From positions 1-64,000 of the forward strand of contig JAVYIG010002518.1 of NCBI GenBank assembly GCA_035222895.1: DNA of 64,000 bases, read 5' to 3'. The notes beneath the pieces are model-generated. The model made no database searches and was not told the origin of the DNA. It worked only from the letters and a program-made list of their open reading frames with translations. This stretch comes from Strongylocentrotus droebachiensis. Its lineage: Eukaryota > Echinodermata > Echinoidea > Camarodonta > Strongylocentrotidae. This document shows positions 20,155 to 31,882 of this stretch, piece after piece. Numbering within the stretch: the stretch's first letter is position 1; every line of letters begins with the position of its first letter. The position numbers were made by a program, and so were the translations under genes.

Positions 20155-21012
20155 CATGGAGCGCCAGCACTACCGGTGTTAATTTTCTTCAAGTGCTAAA
20201 ACAGGCAGGGTCACACTTCGGGTGCAATTTATCGAATAGCACGTGTTTCCAGCACTCATTTTTCTGCTCGTCATCGCTTCCCAAACGCTGCATGCACGCC
20301 AAGGGCTACACTTGGCACGTGTGGTGCAAATTTGTACCCAGCACCTGTGATTTAGCACTTCATTTTTTAGAGTGTATGCTTTTTATTTAGGCTCCCCACA
20401 TTTTACATTGTTGTATCTACATATTTCGAAATTTCGTACTTATTTTTCCGTACATTATATTTGATTTGAAATCTTTAATTTTTTTAATTTTTTTTTTCTT
20501 GTGTGAAATCTACTCTTATAATAATATACGCAGGTATAAAAAAAAAATTATATAAAAAAAGAAAATATAAACTGTTTTCTATGTCAAATGTGGAATAAAT
20601 AAAACTTCAAACCTCAAACTTCAAGGAGAAGAAAAATAGGATTGATGATACGTGTAACAAACGCGAGAGTTGCCCACTGACCAAATTAACATTTGATATT
20701 TCAAACAATTTTATCTCCCTCACTTATCATTTGTCCGATTTATTTCAAACTTTCGCCATTCTGTTTCTCTCATTTTCCTTTCATACAAACGAACTCATAA
20801 CAAATGTTGGATTGCCCTGTAAACCCGACATGCGAGCTCTAGTCATTTTAAATTAAATTTAGCCCTAGGCTCCTGGTAATTTCTTTTTGGGGGGCCACAT
20901 TTCAGCTTTTTTGTGTACAACTTAGATCATTTTAAAATCTTTTAAGACCCACTAATCAAATTCAACTTTACCCTCGAGTAATTATGTATTTCAATTGGAC
21001 ATTTTGAAATTA

Positions 21013-21045
21013 TTATGCAACCGACAGACTCTGTCGGTTGCATAA
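21013..21045. repeat. Perfect 33-base palindrome
   Basis: TTATGCAACCGACAGA and TCTGTCGGTTGCATAA face each other around a single central base. Copy 1 of the duplication has only one arm (GTCAGTTGCATAAT near 14495). Confidence 0.8.
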
Positions 21046-21404
21046 CTTATGTACATGTAAATATTTTCCTTGATATGTATGCTTCTCTCAATATGTCATC
21101 CTAAATAGTACACGTATTAAAAGAGCTACATCATGTAGCCCTTTTAATACGTGTATATGTTCTTTTCTCTTCATCAAAATGTCTGACATACTGTATATAG
21201 ACCTTTGAATTTTCAAGGATGTTAACATTTTGTTTTTTATAGTTTGAAAGAAGGAAAAGAAACCTTATAATGTATTTGTCTTAATGAGTTTTATCATTTT
21301 CGTTTGAGATTGAATAATGTACAGTAAAGAATGATACGTAAAAGGAATAAAACACTATTCAAACTGTATGATTTGATTGGACATACTTTTCATCTGTGAT
21401 TCAT

Positions 21405-21670
21405 TATGGAACACTGTTCAGATGAGAGAAAATGGTGCTAAGGTAGTGACTTCAATGCTAGATGTACAATTAAAGATAATCTGAAAGTTTAAGCGAAAAC
21501 AGACGATTATTCGTGATAAAAATTGGGATAAATATCTTTGTGGTTTGAGAATTTTTGTTTGCATGTTAGAGGGTTAGCACAGTAGAAGCAATATAATAAG
21601 TGACATTTCATACAAAAATGATGTATTTTTTCATCAACCTTCAACCATGTTACCGAGTCACTTTAAGGTT
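21405..21670. mobile_element. MITE family F copy
   Basis: It starts near GGAACACTGTTCAGATGAG and ends CATGTTACCGAGTCACTTTAA. A related element in the opposite orientation lies at 50296-50625. Confidence 0.5.
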
Positions 21671-21689
21671 AAGTCCACCCTGATAAACA

Positions 21690-22440
21690 AATTCATATAA
21701 ATGAGAATGGATAAATGAAGAACAAAATATTAGGTAAATGGTTAAATGACAGGAAAATTAAACCAAACATAAATATCATGGCGGCAAAGCCGAATTGCAA
21801 TGATTTTTACAAACGACCGAGTTCATACAAAAAAGGTTACCATTCATTCAAAATTGTATTTTCAAATACTTTCCTTGCGGCTGCAAGGCCGAAATGCGAA
21901 AGTTTACAATTACAATTACAATTACAAGTAAAAGGAATATAATAAGTAACATTTCATACAATAAGTATGCATTTATGTCATCAACCTTCAACAATGTTAC
22001 CGAGTCACTAATAGTTTAAGGTAAAGTCCACCTGATAAAAATTTCACATAAATGAGAATGAATAAATGAAGAAAATTTACAAAATTACAATTACAAGTAA
22101 AAGGAATATAATAAGTAACATTTCATACAAAAAGTATGCATTTTTGTCATCAACCTTCAACAATGTTACCGAGTCACTTAAAGGTAAAGTCCACCCTGAT
22201 AACAAATTTCATATAAATGAGAATGGATAAATGAAGAAAAAAATATTAGGTAAATGGTTTAACGACTGGAAAATTAAACCAAACATAAATATCATGGCGG
22301 CAAAGCCGAATTTCAATGATTTTTACAAACGACCGAGTTCATACAAAAAAGGTTACCATTCATTCAAAATTGTATTTTCAAATACTTTCCTTGCGGCTGC
22401 AAGGCCGAAATGCGAAAGTTTACAATTACATTTTTAATAA
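21690..22440. repeat. Local tandem duplications in duplication copy 2
   Basis: The block GAATGGATAAATGAAGAA through ATCATGGCGGCAAAGCCGAA and GCGGCTGCAAGGCCGAAATG occurs at about 21700 and 22215. A shorter block ending GTTACCGAGTCAC occurs three times. The short open frames here are by-products of the duplication. Confidence 0.65.
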
Positions 22441-23697
22441 AAAGGCATTAGAGTATCATGAATATAATAAAAACCAACCACATATCATGATAAAGAAATG
22501 GGCATTAAAATCCATTAGACTTGTTGAATTAAATAATGTAGAATAAAGAAATGGGCATTAAAATCCATTAGACATGTTGAATTAAATAAAGGTAAAATAT
22601 GAGGATAGAGGGAAAGGGAAATATCCAACAATGATGAAAGAGAGCGAGGAGAAGCAAAAGGGGCAGAAAAGAGATATAAAGTGAGTAGAAAAGACGTGTG
22701 TGTGAAAGGGGAGAGATGGAGATATATATAACAAAGAGAGAAGGATAAAAAGGACCTACATATCTAATCGATCTGTGGGCTATGGCACTTCTTGGCGTAA
22801 ACAAATGGAAATCAGAAGAATTTCTGGTTGGGAAGTTGTGAATGTCTCTATTTAGAGTAAAATCGTTACAAAATGATAAAGGCAGTTCTTTTTTATTAAG
22901 TCGGTACATGAGCACTACAATTTGCATAAAATGAATATCAGTAACTTTCAAAGTTTTCAATCAGAAAAAATGGGTCAGTGTGATCAAAGTACACAGAGCC
23001 ACATGTATAATATAGATGAATTTAAGTTCAGTACCAGTCGACGAGTTCAAATGGCGAATGAGATCATTATTTCAAGAAAAACATTCTTTTTATTCAGTCC
23101 ATGCGTTCAAAAACAGCTCTATTCTCCACATTTATATATGTGGGATTGACTTCATGTTGATCAAAAGACTGATGAAAGTTTGAATGGGACCGGACAAGAA
23201 ATAAGAAAGTTATGAATTTTTCAATGTTGTAATCACTATGCATAATTATGCACACTTCAAATTGGCTGAATCGGTAATGGCACTTCGACGCAGTGACGGA
23301 TAACTTTCCCAATTGTTTCGACACACAAAATGACTAAAATGTCAATGTGTTATAATTTATGGCTCAGGAGGTTTTTTTTCTTTTCAGAGTAACAATATGC
23401 TATCCATAATAAATTTCCAGAATGCCCCAAAGGAGAAGGTACTAAGGAGAAAAAAGAATTACTGATACATGTAATCTTGTACACGACAAACTTGAGATTT
23501 CCAAAGGTTGAGTGATCTCGTATATTTCAAACAATTTTAACTCCCTTATCATTAGTCCGATTTATTTCAAATGTTCGCATCAACATCAGACATTTACATC
23601 ATTACATAGGATTTTAGCATTCACCTGATCTGATCAAAATCTTTACCCCATCACACAATTTTCTTTTACAGTGTACTTCCTTTTCTTCTATCTCTTT

Positions 23698-23906
23698 ATT
23701 CTTCTTCTTCTTCTTCTTCTCCTTCTTCTTCTTCTTCTTCTTCTTCTTCTTCTTCTCCTTCTTCTTCTTCTTCTCCTTCTTCTTCTTCTTCTTCTTATTC
23801 TTATTCTTCTTTTCCTTCTTCTTCTTCTTCTTCTTCTCCTTCTTCTTCTTCTTCTCCTTCTTCTTCTTCTTCTTCTTCTTCTTCTTCTTCTTCTTCTCCT
23901 TCTCCA
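23698..23906. repeat. (CTT)n/(AAG)n microsatellite
   Basis: About 209 bases of CTT triplets with occasional CTC and ATT interruptions. The poly-Lys and poly-Leu open frames across it are artefacts. Confidence 0.95.
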
Positions 23907-23909
23907 TTA

Positions 23910-24685
23910 GCCTTCTGCGTCATCTATTGAAATGTATGAACATGACAATGATCATCATTACGTAATCAGAGCACGATGTGTATATCAAATACAACAGGGA
24001 ATTCAAATTGTCTTTAAGTTGATTTTTTTTAAAGCCTTAATATGACCGTGTTGAATTATTACAATCGTAATACATAAAGTGCTGATGAACATATTGAAAT
24101 TTTATTGCACATTGTGTATTTACATACAGGCCTAGGTACATCTGGTATTCAATCATCACATTAAAAATCTCAATCAATTCAAGTCTCAAGTTTTAAGTTA
24201 ATTTTTCCACATCTCATTTAAAACACCACTGCACTACTTACGGCTATACTTGCGCCCTCTATATAGCAAACAAGGCCTAATCAGTGCCTGTTGGTACCCC
24301 ATGATCCAATTGAGAGCTGATTTAATGAGATAACCCCCTGTCAGTGACCTTGCAGGGAGGTCTACTCCCCCTGGCCAAACTAGTGCAGACGGGCTTTAAA
24401 ACAGCAAGTATTATAACAGCATTGCATATTACACAGTAAAGGGAAAAAAACATTTAGTAGATTTACATAAAGTACATGGTTACATAAAATAGGACGATGC
24501 ACACACACAAAAAACCACATATCAAAACAACATATTGTACAGTATGGGAATGCGGGGGAATCAGCAAAGGCTAAAAAGCCTTTCAGAGGCCGGCCAATTC
24601 CCAAGTAATTAAAATGTGAAATAATATATATATTTACTTAGCTTTGCTCTATCCTGCCGTTAAGTGCTCAATGCCAGACACAGCA
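23910..24685. other. Intergenic stretch, nothing recognised
   Basis: No exon, RNA or repeat boundary that I can support. A GC-richer patch near 24290-24400 has no coding sign. Confidence 0.3.
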
Positions 24686-24688
24686 GAA

Positions 24689-24787
24689 ATATATTGAATA
24701 AGGCAGACTAATGGGACATGGTTGCTACTCCGAGTTGCACGCCTTGAGTAGCAACCATGTCCCATTAGTCTGCCTTATTCAATATAT
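24689..24787. repeat. Perfect 42-bp inverted repeat with 15-base spacer
   Basis: The left arm (24689-24730) starts ATATATTGAATAAGGC and ends GGTTGCTACTC. The right arm (24746-24787) is its exact reverse complement. It lies just beyond the 3' end of the minus-strand LINE remnant. Confidence 0.85.
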
Positions 24788-24789
24788 AT

Positions 24790-25860
24790 ATATAATATTA
24801 TGTTACAATAGAATTAAAATACATACAAAAGTACAAACATAAGGCAAGATTACTTGTGTATATGATTAGTTTTCAGTTTCCAAAAGATAATTTTGGTATT
24901 TGCGTTTAAATTGAGAAAGTAACTTTGACTTTTTCAACTCTTTGGGCATTTTATTCCAGCTTTTTCATCCAGTGAAAGTTATTGACCGCTAAATGTCTGG
25001 GGTAAAGGGTTGTTGAAATATGAAAACATAAAAATTGCAATATGTAATCTATTTATTTCCATTACTTTCAAAATATTGAATTATAAAAATAAAAGATCTG
25101 TATGGGATGGTGGTGGTACATTACTAACAATACGTATAGCACGTTTCTGTAAGAATACGATTCTTTTTAATAAACATAATGCACAATTGCCCAAGATTAT
25201 ATTGCAGTATGTAATATGAGATAAAATGTTGTATAATGTTAATACAAATCTTTGGGGAATTATTTCTTTAGTCTAGTATAGCATCAGCAATACTCTTTAG
25301 TAAAGTCCAGTCCTGTTCTAATAACATACAGAATTGTACAATGAGGCTATCATTTATCTTGCGTTCAAAAAAGGTAAAGGTATACAAATTTATTATCAGT
25401 TTTGAAATAGAATATAATGACCATGCAGATAGATAGTCACTAATACCAGCTGTAAGGATACCGGATTCCATAACAATGCCGGAACATCGAAAATAATATC
25501 GCTAGTGATTGTCCAGAAGTGTTGCAGATAATATCATTGTGTTAATATGCGAGTATACAGGTTTAGAGATTAACGGGCAGATTGAATATGGAGACAAACT
25601 ATCAAGGAAACTAGTGACAGATGAATATGGTTTTAAAAGATCAATGATGAAGTCACCAATAATAAAGCATCTCTTTTCCCCCTTGCAACCTGTCTTAACA
25701 GTGGTTCAATACAGTTTAAAATGTATGTGGCTGGTTCACCATGAGGTATATACCGATATAACAAAAAATATTTCGTTATTTTTCTTGCAACGTGTTTTAA
25801 AACATAAAACTTCGGTACTACTTTTTGATTCCTCCCCATCCATTCTTCTTTAAAATTGAA
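24790..25860 (-). mobile_element. Decayed LINE (endonuclease and RT C-terminal remnants)
   Basis: On the minus strand, 25860-25500 contains peptides such as EPLLRQVARGKRDALLL. 25471-25268 encodes SGILTAGISDYLS followed by ERKINDSLIVQF, which resembles the end of a LINE endonuclease and its linker (compare SGILTTDISDHFP and ERKIN). 25230-24880 resembles the C-terminal end of the reverse transcriptase region. The central RT is missing and several frame breaks are present. Clade assignment is uncertain. Confidence 0.5.
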
Positions 25861-26640
25861 TGTCCGACTTTATATATATATATTATATTATATACCTCAA
25901 CCTCCTCCACGTTTATCACTTCGTCACTTGATTACAAATTTATAATCAGGTAGTTGGAAAAAGGTTGGTTCATCATGTTTAAGCCATGTTTCAGTCAGAC
26001 CGATGAGTGAAAACTGTTATTTAAAAGATCCTAGAAACATAGTTACATCATCAGAATTTGCTCTCAAGATTCTATAATTGAAGTGGATCATACAAAAATA
26101 GAACTGCATGGTTTCAGCCTCATTACCTAAAGAATAATATTGTCAAGTTCATGAAGAGCCAGGTATTTTGTATCCGGGTTGTCAATTTCAGACAAATCTA
26201 TGCATGATTTATGCATATTGGTAAGATAGGACATAGATACACAAGTTCGAAGCTAGAAAATACATATCCTTTTTACTTGGAATTTTGCCGATGCACATGA
26301 TAACAACAAGCACAAACTAGACAAACATAATTATAAACACATCTTTGCTACGAGTACACTGCACAAAGTAATGATTAAAAAATTGATTATATAAATGAAA
26401 AACGAGAGTATCAAACGCGGGGCTAGGTAATGTTTATCAAGGAAAAGGTGTTATTATACTATAGTGCACTAAGTGCAAAATGATATCCTATTTATCAGAG
26501 CATGTCTAACTCTTCGACAGGTCGGATGATATTTTTTCATTGTTCAACCGCCACTTGCCTTTACACGAGCAAAAATTCTAACATCAAGTGTCTAGGCCGA
26601 TGACACTTTTTTGCTCTCGAGTAAACATTGTAGACACAAA
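25861..26640. other. Intergenic stretch, nothing firmly recognised
   Basis: AT-rich, with a short AT microsatellite near 25870-25895. It may include further diverged LINE sequence. Confidence 0.3.
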
Positions 26641-26644
26641 ATGA

Positions 26645-27165
26645 ATACAGTATACAACTAAATTATCCACCCCCTTGTAAATTTGACGTGTTTTTCGTAA
26701 CTCAAGAATGAAAGGTGGACTGGTTGAATTAGGGCCTTTTTAGAATAGATTAGATGTAAGCTCTAATATTTTATATCTCAAAAAAAAAAAAAATTAGGCC
26801 ATTAGGACATGTTTAGCGTCCCCGCCCGCTTCCTTTTTTGGGGTGCCGCCTCTATTTTTTTAATTTAATTTTTTTTTTTTTTTAAAGAAAAAAAAACATG
26901 AAAAACACTGCTAAAATGGATCTATTTGTGATTTAAAAAAAAAAAAAAAAAGTGTCGGCGGCCATCTTGAAAAATAGCCCGACTATCAGGGAAAATGTAC
27001 CGAGCAGCCATTCTGAGCGGCCATTTTGAAGAAGAAAAAAAAAGGCCTCCTCCTTCCTATTTTTCAAAAAAAACGGACGCTAAACATGTTTTGTTTTTTT
27101 TTTGCCTTAAATTCTGGACAAATCAAGGGTATGAATAAATTAGTTGTTAACTGCATGTACACCTC
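26645..27165. mobile_element. MITE family C copy split by another element
   Basis: Family C sequence (TTTTTCGTAACTCAAGAATG, GGTGGACTGGTTGAATTAGG) ends near 26785. It resumes at about 27105 with AAGGGTATGAATAAATTAG. Between them (about 26800-27095) lies an insert with inverted ends ACATGTTTAGCGTCC and GGACGCTAAACATGT, rich in poly-A and with GGCGGCCATCTTGAAAAAT-like motifs. Confidence 0.55.
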
Positions 27166-27219
27166 GATCAACGCCCGGTTTTGACCAACTCTTCTGTGGT
27201 ATTATTCATATCAAATACA

Positions 27220-28245
27220 TTACTTTATCTCTGACTCAGACCTTCTCCCTGTAGGTGCTTCCATGGCTCTGTTCGGGTTCTTGTTAGCAAGGTTACATGA
27301 AGACACGGTTGATTGGTCCAATTTATTTGCACTTTTGCAGCAAAACATCTTCTTCCATGCTCTTTGAAACTTGACATATCGAAAGGAATAGATGATGGGA
27401 TTTATCCAGGCATTGGCGAAGGCCAGCAGAACGGTGACGTCATAAAGGATGCCTTCAAATTGGACTTGTTCCTTGAGGTAGTAGTTCAAGCTATAGATGT
27501 CATTGGGTGCCCAGCAGACTATGTAGCAGACGAATACAATGAGAAGAGTTTCCAGGACGTTCCTTCGGGCCCGTTCCCGCAGGTTCACAGCATCGGTCTG
27601 TCCGCGGAGACCACGACGAAGATGAACAGCTATTAAGACGTACAGGATGCTTATAATGCAGATGAGCCCCAAGAACTGAATACTGAATATCAACACCCCA
27701 ATAACTTGCTTGAACTTCATATTAGGCCACACAAACGTCAAGCATACCTGTCCGTCGATTCTTGTCAAGAAGAAAAAGAAAACGTTGAACAAAATCCCAT
27801 ATACCCAAGGAATCACAGACAATGATGCCACTCGTTTTATGCTCATTCCTTGACGGTAACGTACAGGATAAGCGATGGCATAAAATCGTTCGAATGTTAT
27901 CACCACCAGGTTGATCGAGCTGGCGGTTACAGTCATCCAGAATGGGTACGAAGTCATCCAAAAAGCACAGATGAACTTGTTGATTAGCCCAGGTTGAGAT
28001 ACGGTAAGGACGCCGGGTGCGAGGTTGAGCGCAAGCAGAAAAACCGATGTCATCAGGTCGATCAAGGATTGGTTGGCGATCAGCAAGTTTGTTGCATTCC
28101 TAAGATCTTTACTGTAACCAACGACAATCAGAACGAGTCCGTTGTCGATTATACCACATAAACCAAATGCTATGAAAACTGTGGTCGATATGATTGAAGA
28201 CGATTGAGACGATTCATCGTCACTTGATTCCGTTGACAAATTCAT
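27220..28245 (-). CDS. Class A (rhodopsin-like) G-protein-coupled receptor, single exon
   Basis: This 341-residue intact frame has seven hydrophobic segments. Family landmarks: TM1 N35 (IIDNG), TM2 D63 (SLIDL), C93 at the top of TM3 with C168 in the second extracellular loop, an ERF tripeptide (119-121) at the DRY position followed by AYPVRY, CWAP (244-247) in TM6 and NPIIY (282-286) in TM7. An amphipathic helix and Cys-Cys (302-303, a likely palmitoylation site) follow. The Ser-rich N-terminus has no signal peptide. The start at 28245 is the first Met before TM1. Most likely an orphan peptide/amine-type receptor from one of the lineage-specific intronless expansions known in echinoderms. The ligand cannot be told from sequence. 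Confidence 0.9.
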   Translation of the reverse strand: MNLSTESSDDESSQSSSIISTTVFIAFGLCGIIDNGLVLIVVGYSKDLRNATNLLIANQSLIDLMTSVFLLALNLAPGVLTVSQPGLINKFICAFWMTSYPFWMTVTASSINLVVITFERFYAIAYPVRYRQGMSIKRVASLSVIPWVYGILFNVFFFFLTRIDGQVCLTFVWPNMKFKQVIGVLIFSIQFLGLICIISILYVLIAVHLRRGLRGQTDAVNLRERARRNVLETLLIVFVCYIVCWAPNDIYSLNYYLKEQVQFEGILYDVTVLLAFANAWINPIIYSFRYVKFQRAWKKMFCCKSANKLDQSTVSSCNLANKNPNRAMEAPTGRRSESEIK

Positions 28246-28737
28246 ATCTTAATTAGACAAGAAGGATGTATTGCCTGTAATTTATGTGAGAGACTACACA
28301 AACATGTCAAGAAATGTTACAGACCCGGCTCAACTTATGACCTTCATCGATGTGATCGTTCGCGATGTGCTGTAGATTTTTTCTAAGCAGAACCTTTTTA
28401 AACTAAACGATCGCGTCTGTAATTTCCTGTATGAAGTCAATTTGAGCATGCGACGAGATTTTAATCAATTGCCAATTAAGTGCCCCCGAGTCCGGCGGGA
28501 TCAACACTTTTGTATCACAGTATGATTTTATGGTTGCTTCTTTCAAAATGTTGGCATGTCCTTATTCCACTATTCCAATTATTCGCTACATTTTTTAAAA
28601 AATTTTTTTTTTTACTCCTTCCGCCAATTTCATACCCTTTTAAGGCCCTCGTATAATAAATATCTTCAAGCGCAATTTCCGCAGTAATCGTATCTTTCAA
28701 TAAACTGATAGACGTTATTCTTTCGTTGTTGATTATC
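28246..28737. other. Upstream of the GPCR; nothing recognised
   Basis: This stretch should contain the GPCR 5' UTR and promoter (minus strand). I see no convincing TATA or initiator arrangement. Confidence 0.3.
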
Positions 28738-29204
28738 CTTAAAGGAGATGTCCACCCTGATATCAAAATGGTGTTTAATAGAAGCAGAAAAATTAGGGAA
28801 TCAATTCAGTGAAAGTTTGAGAAAAATCGGACATCAAATAAAACAGTAATTAATCTTGAAAAATCATGAAATCATGGAATCTTTAAAACAAATTGGAAAT
28901 GTGTTATCCGTGATATATTATGATCGAGATAGGCATGAAGAAAATATATCTTTTGATCAAAATGGAATTTATTGAAATTTCGTGCATTAAAAAAGGATCA
29001 TTATGTGAGGGGGTGACATCATATCTAAAGACCGCGTTGCTAATTTGACTCATGTATCTGAAGTATTTCATGAAAAGTTATGGAATTTTTAAAATCCATA
29101 ACTTTCTAATTTATTGTCCGATTCTTCTCAAATCTTCACTGATCTGTTCTTCTCATTTTTTTCCTTGTATACAAACTTATTATCAGGGTGGACTTCGCCT
29201 TTAA
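28738..29204. mobile_element. MITE family A copy
   Basis: The ends are TTAAAGGAGATGTCCACCC and GGGTGGACTTCGCCTTTAA. Subterminal AATAGAAGCAGAAAAAT is mirrored by a CTC/TTTTT block on the right. Other copies are at 39703-40153, 45540-45655 (right end only), 55480-56475 (interrupted) and 61688-62116. Confidence 0.75.
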
Positions 29205-30083
29205 CTATATTTGACAACGCACACTGAAAGTTCTGACACTTTTTGATATGTAGATAATTTATTGTTCAAAATAATGATGTACTTGAACTATAACACTTCA
29301 ACCTTTGACAAGTTCGGACAAGTGTTAAATTCTATTTAAACATATTTAATAAAAATGGTGTACTGTCGACTCACATGCATGAATGATTGATTGAGCTATG
29401 TTTGCTTAGAGCGAATTAGACACATGAAGACTTTATTCTCATCGGCTATTCAATAATTCATTCATGTGAAAATTAAGGTGAACTGGCGTGAACTGACAGG
29501 TAGGCCTATTCTGAAATTTAGCGGAAAGAGATTAGAATAATACGTATCAACAGTGGATAAGAGTTTTTATGACGCTGATCGCTGTCGGTCATGACATTTG
29601 CTGTAACCGTTTGACACACATGACGACAGCGGGACTTGGTTTTTGATATTTAACGCTTGCTTGAAGAATAAGATTTCCCGGGAAAGCTTAAAAAGAAAAG
29701 GAATCAAGGGGCCGTTTTTCGAAAACCGTCATAAGGCTAACTTCTTTGATATCCCATAGAAGCGTGTGTTATAAAATATTTCAACGGGATGACCACGAAC
29801 TTAGAACCATGAAGATTTCGAAAACTGGCCTCTAGACTCGATAGAGATTATTTGAGCTTACAAAATATATTCCGGAAATGAGATGGCCTATAATTACTAT
29901 CTGTAATTTGGAATCGCATCTTAATACGATGGCAATTTTGCTCCCTCTATATCATGTATATAAAGACATTTAAAAAAAGATCTCGGTCGCTTCGATCACT
30001 CGCAGTAAAATAGAAACAGGCATTTAGTGAGCAAATAATAACCGACTATTCCGGCGATGACGGATGGGGCAAACTGTCACCAC
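29205..30083. other. Intergenic stretch, nothing recognised
   Basis: No exon, RNA gene or repeat edge that I can support. Confidence 0.3.
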
Positions 30084-30098
30084 ATCTTGCCGAGTTGA

Positions 30099-31512
30099 CC
30101 AAAACATGTTTCACAGAATGATATTGAACAGACTATTATTTCGTTTCTTATGGAACGCTAAAAAAGATAAAATTAAACGTAATGTAATTTTAAGTGATAT
30201 TGAAAATGGTGGATTGAATATGATTGATATTGCTAGTAAAATATCTTCACTTCGTTTGGTATGGATATCTCGTTTTTTTAATGATAATGGCTCTTATTGG
30301 AAAAATATGTTTACATACTGGTCCGACAAAATAGGGGGTTTGCCACTATGTTTACATTTCAATTGTAGCATAAAGGATATGAATTTATTATGCTCTAAAC
30401 ATAATTTGCCAGAATTCTATGTAGATCTTTTTTGTACTTGGTCAGAACTAAAATTCATTGATATGTTTAAAATAAGAAATATTCCAAATGAAATTATTTG
30501 GAAAAATAGTAACATTACCTTTCAGAACAAAATACTGTTTTATCGAGAATGGCAAGAGGCCGGTTTATTGAAAATTCATAATTTGATTACAAATTGTAAT
30601 TGGAATGATTCTACAATACTAAATACAAAAGTGAAAGCCCAACAGCTCTTATTTGATTTTAAATATACAAAATTAAAGAAAGCATTTCGACAGTGTTGGT
30701 TGGATAGATTAAGTTATAAATTTGAACAAGAATGTGATATTTCGAATATGATAGAAATAGAAACAGGGAATAAAGTGAATGTTTTTGTTATGAAAGTTAA
30801 AGATTACTATCGTTTGTTATTACGTAATAAGTCAAAAGAACCAAATATCATTTACTTTAGGAATTTCTTTTTAGATTTGGATAATGACTTTGTTTGGAAG
30901 GATGTATTTTTATTTAAATTAAAGCAAATTCGTAATAATAAAGTTAAACAATTTAATTTCAAGATGATTTATAGGTTTATTGCCACAAAAGAAAACTTAT
31001 ATAAATGGCAAATTGTTAATAATAATTTATGCAACTCTTGTGAACAAGTTGACTCAACTTTTCATTTTATGTTATATTGCAAGGATGTGACTATGTTTTG
31101 GAAAATAATATGTAATTTGATATTTAATCTATTCCAAATAGAAATACAAATAGACCAGAAGATAATAGTTGTAGGAAAGGATATTGGAAACAAGAAATAT
31201 TCACTTCTGAATATTATTTTAAATTATGCGCAATATGCAATTTATAAATGTTACGTTAAGAAGATTGTTAATGGTTCTGTTTACTACCCACATACTTTGT
31301 TTTTTTAATTCAAGTCGTTGCTAAGGTTATTTTTAAGATATGAATGTGTTAGCAAAGAAAATAATACTAAGCTGGAAGAATTGTTGAATGTACTTTAATC
31401 TTTAACCTATGTTATGTTTCACTCAATTATTGAGTTATTAATGTACAAATGTATTATTATTATGGAAATAAAAACCTCGCTTGAGGATAAGAGAAAAAAA
31501 AAAGAAAAAAAA
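30099..31512 (+). mobile_element. 5'-truncated LINE, L1/Tx1-like, with target-site duplication
   Basis: The insertion is bounded by the 15-base direct repeat ATCTTGCCGAGTTGA at 30084-30098 and 31513-31527. It ends in an A-rich tail with AATAAA about 30 bases before. An open frame of about 400 codons runs to 31308. Its RFLWNAKKDKIKRNVI and NGGLNMIDIASK segments match the region after the reverse transcriptase in L1/Tx1-clade ORF2, and CNSCEQVDSTFHFMLYC is the C-terminal zinc knuckle. The endonuclease and RT were lost by 5' truncation. The open frame and perfect duplication point to a young copy. Confidence 0.88.
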
Positions 31513-31882
31513 ATCTTGCCGAGTTGATAATGCAGGGCATGTATCTGTATAACGGAATGACACAAAACATTGTTTTTCCACATTTATAAATATTAGATCA
31601 ATTGACCAAAAATTGTATTATCAATAGCCAATCTTTATGGTTTAATTATTATCCATAGATTTCATATAATAAACAGACCCCCCCCCCCCCCAAAAAAAAA
31701 AAAAAAAAAAAAACACTTTCAATAATGCGGGGCCTTGAACCATCATGCATGGCCCTACAGAGATATTTTTCCTGTTAGCGACCGTGGCAAAATGCAATGA
31801 ATTATTGATAATTTATTGCATTTTTCAACATTTTTGTATTTGTGGGGGCGACGACGTACACCGACCCCCGCTGCGTACAGTC

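Larger units (their letters stand above)
16840..20374. mobile_element. Non-autonomous DNA transposon, CACTA/Chapaev-like, with nested insertions
   Basis: The left end is CACTCTAAAAAATCAAGTGC. The right end is its reverse complement with one difference (GCACTTCATTTTTTAGAGTG). Both are flanked by TA. Many direct and inverted copies of AAGTGCTA lie inside each end, resembling the subterminal repeats of CACTA elements. The superfamily call is inference. It is interrupted by a TTAA-type MITE (16982-17581) and a hAT element (18453-20154). There is no transposase frame. Confidence 0.65.
20860..23600. repeat. Nucleolin 3' UTR segment, duplication copy 2
   Basis: It repeats 14338-16309 and 20620-20850 in the same order. 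It includes an AATAAA at about 21349, the TAAGAAAGTTATGAATTTTT block near 23200 and the TTTCAAACAATTTTA block near 23530. Extra MITE and tandem material (21405-22560) is inserted. Confidence 0.65.

Noticed and set aside
23614-23910. Poly-Lys and poly-Leu open frames
   Set aside because: Translation of the CTT/AAG microsatellite.
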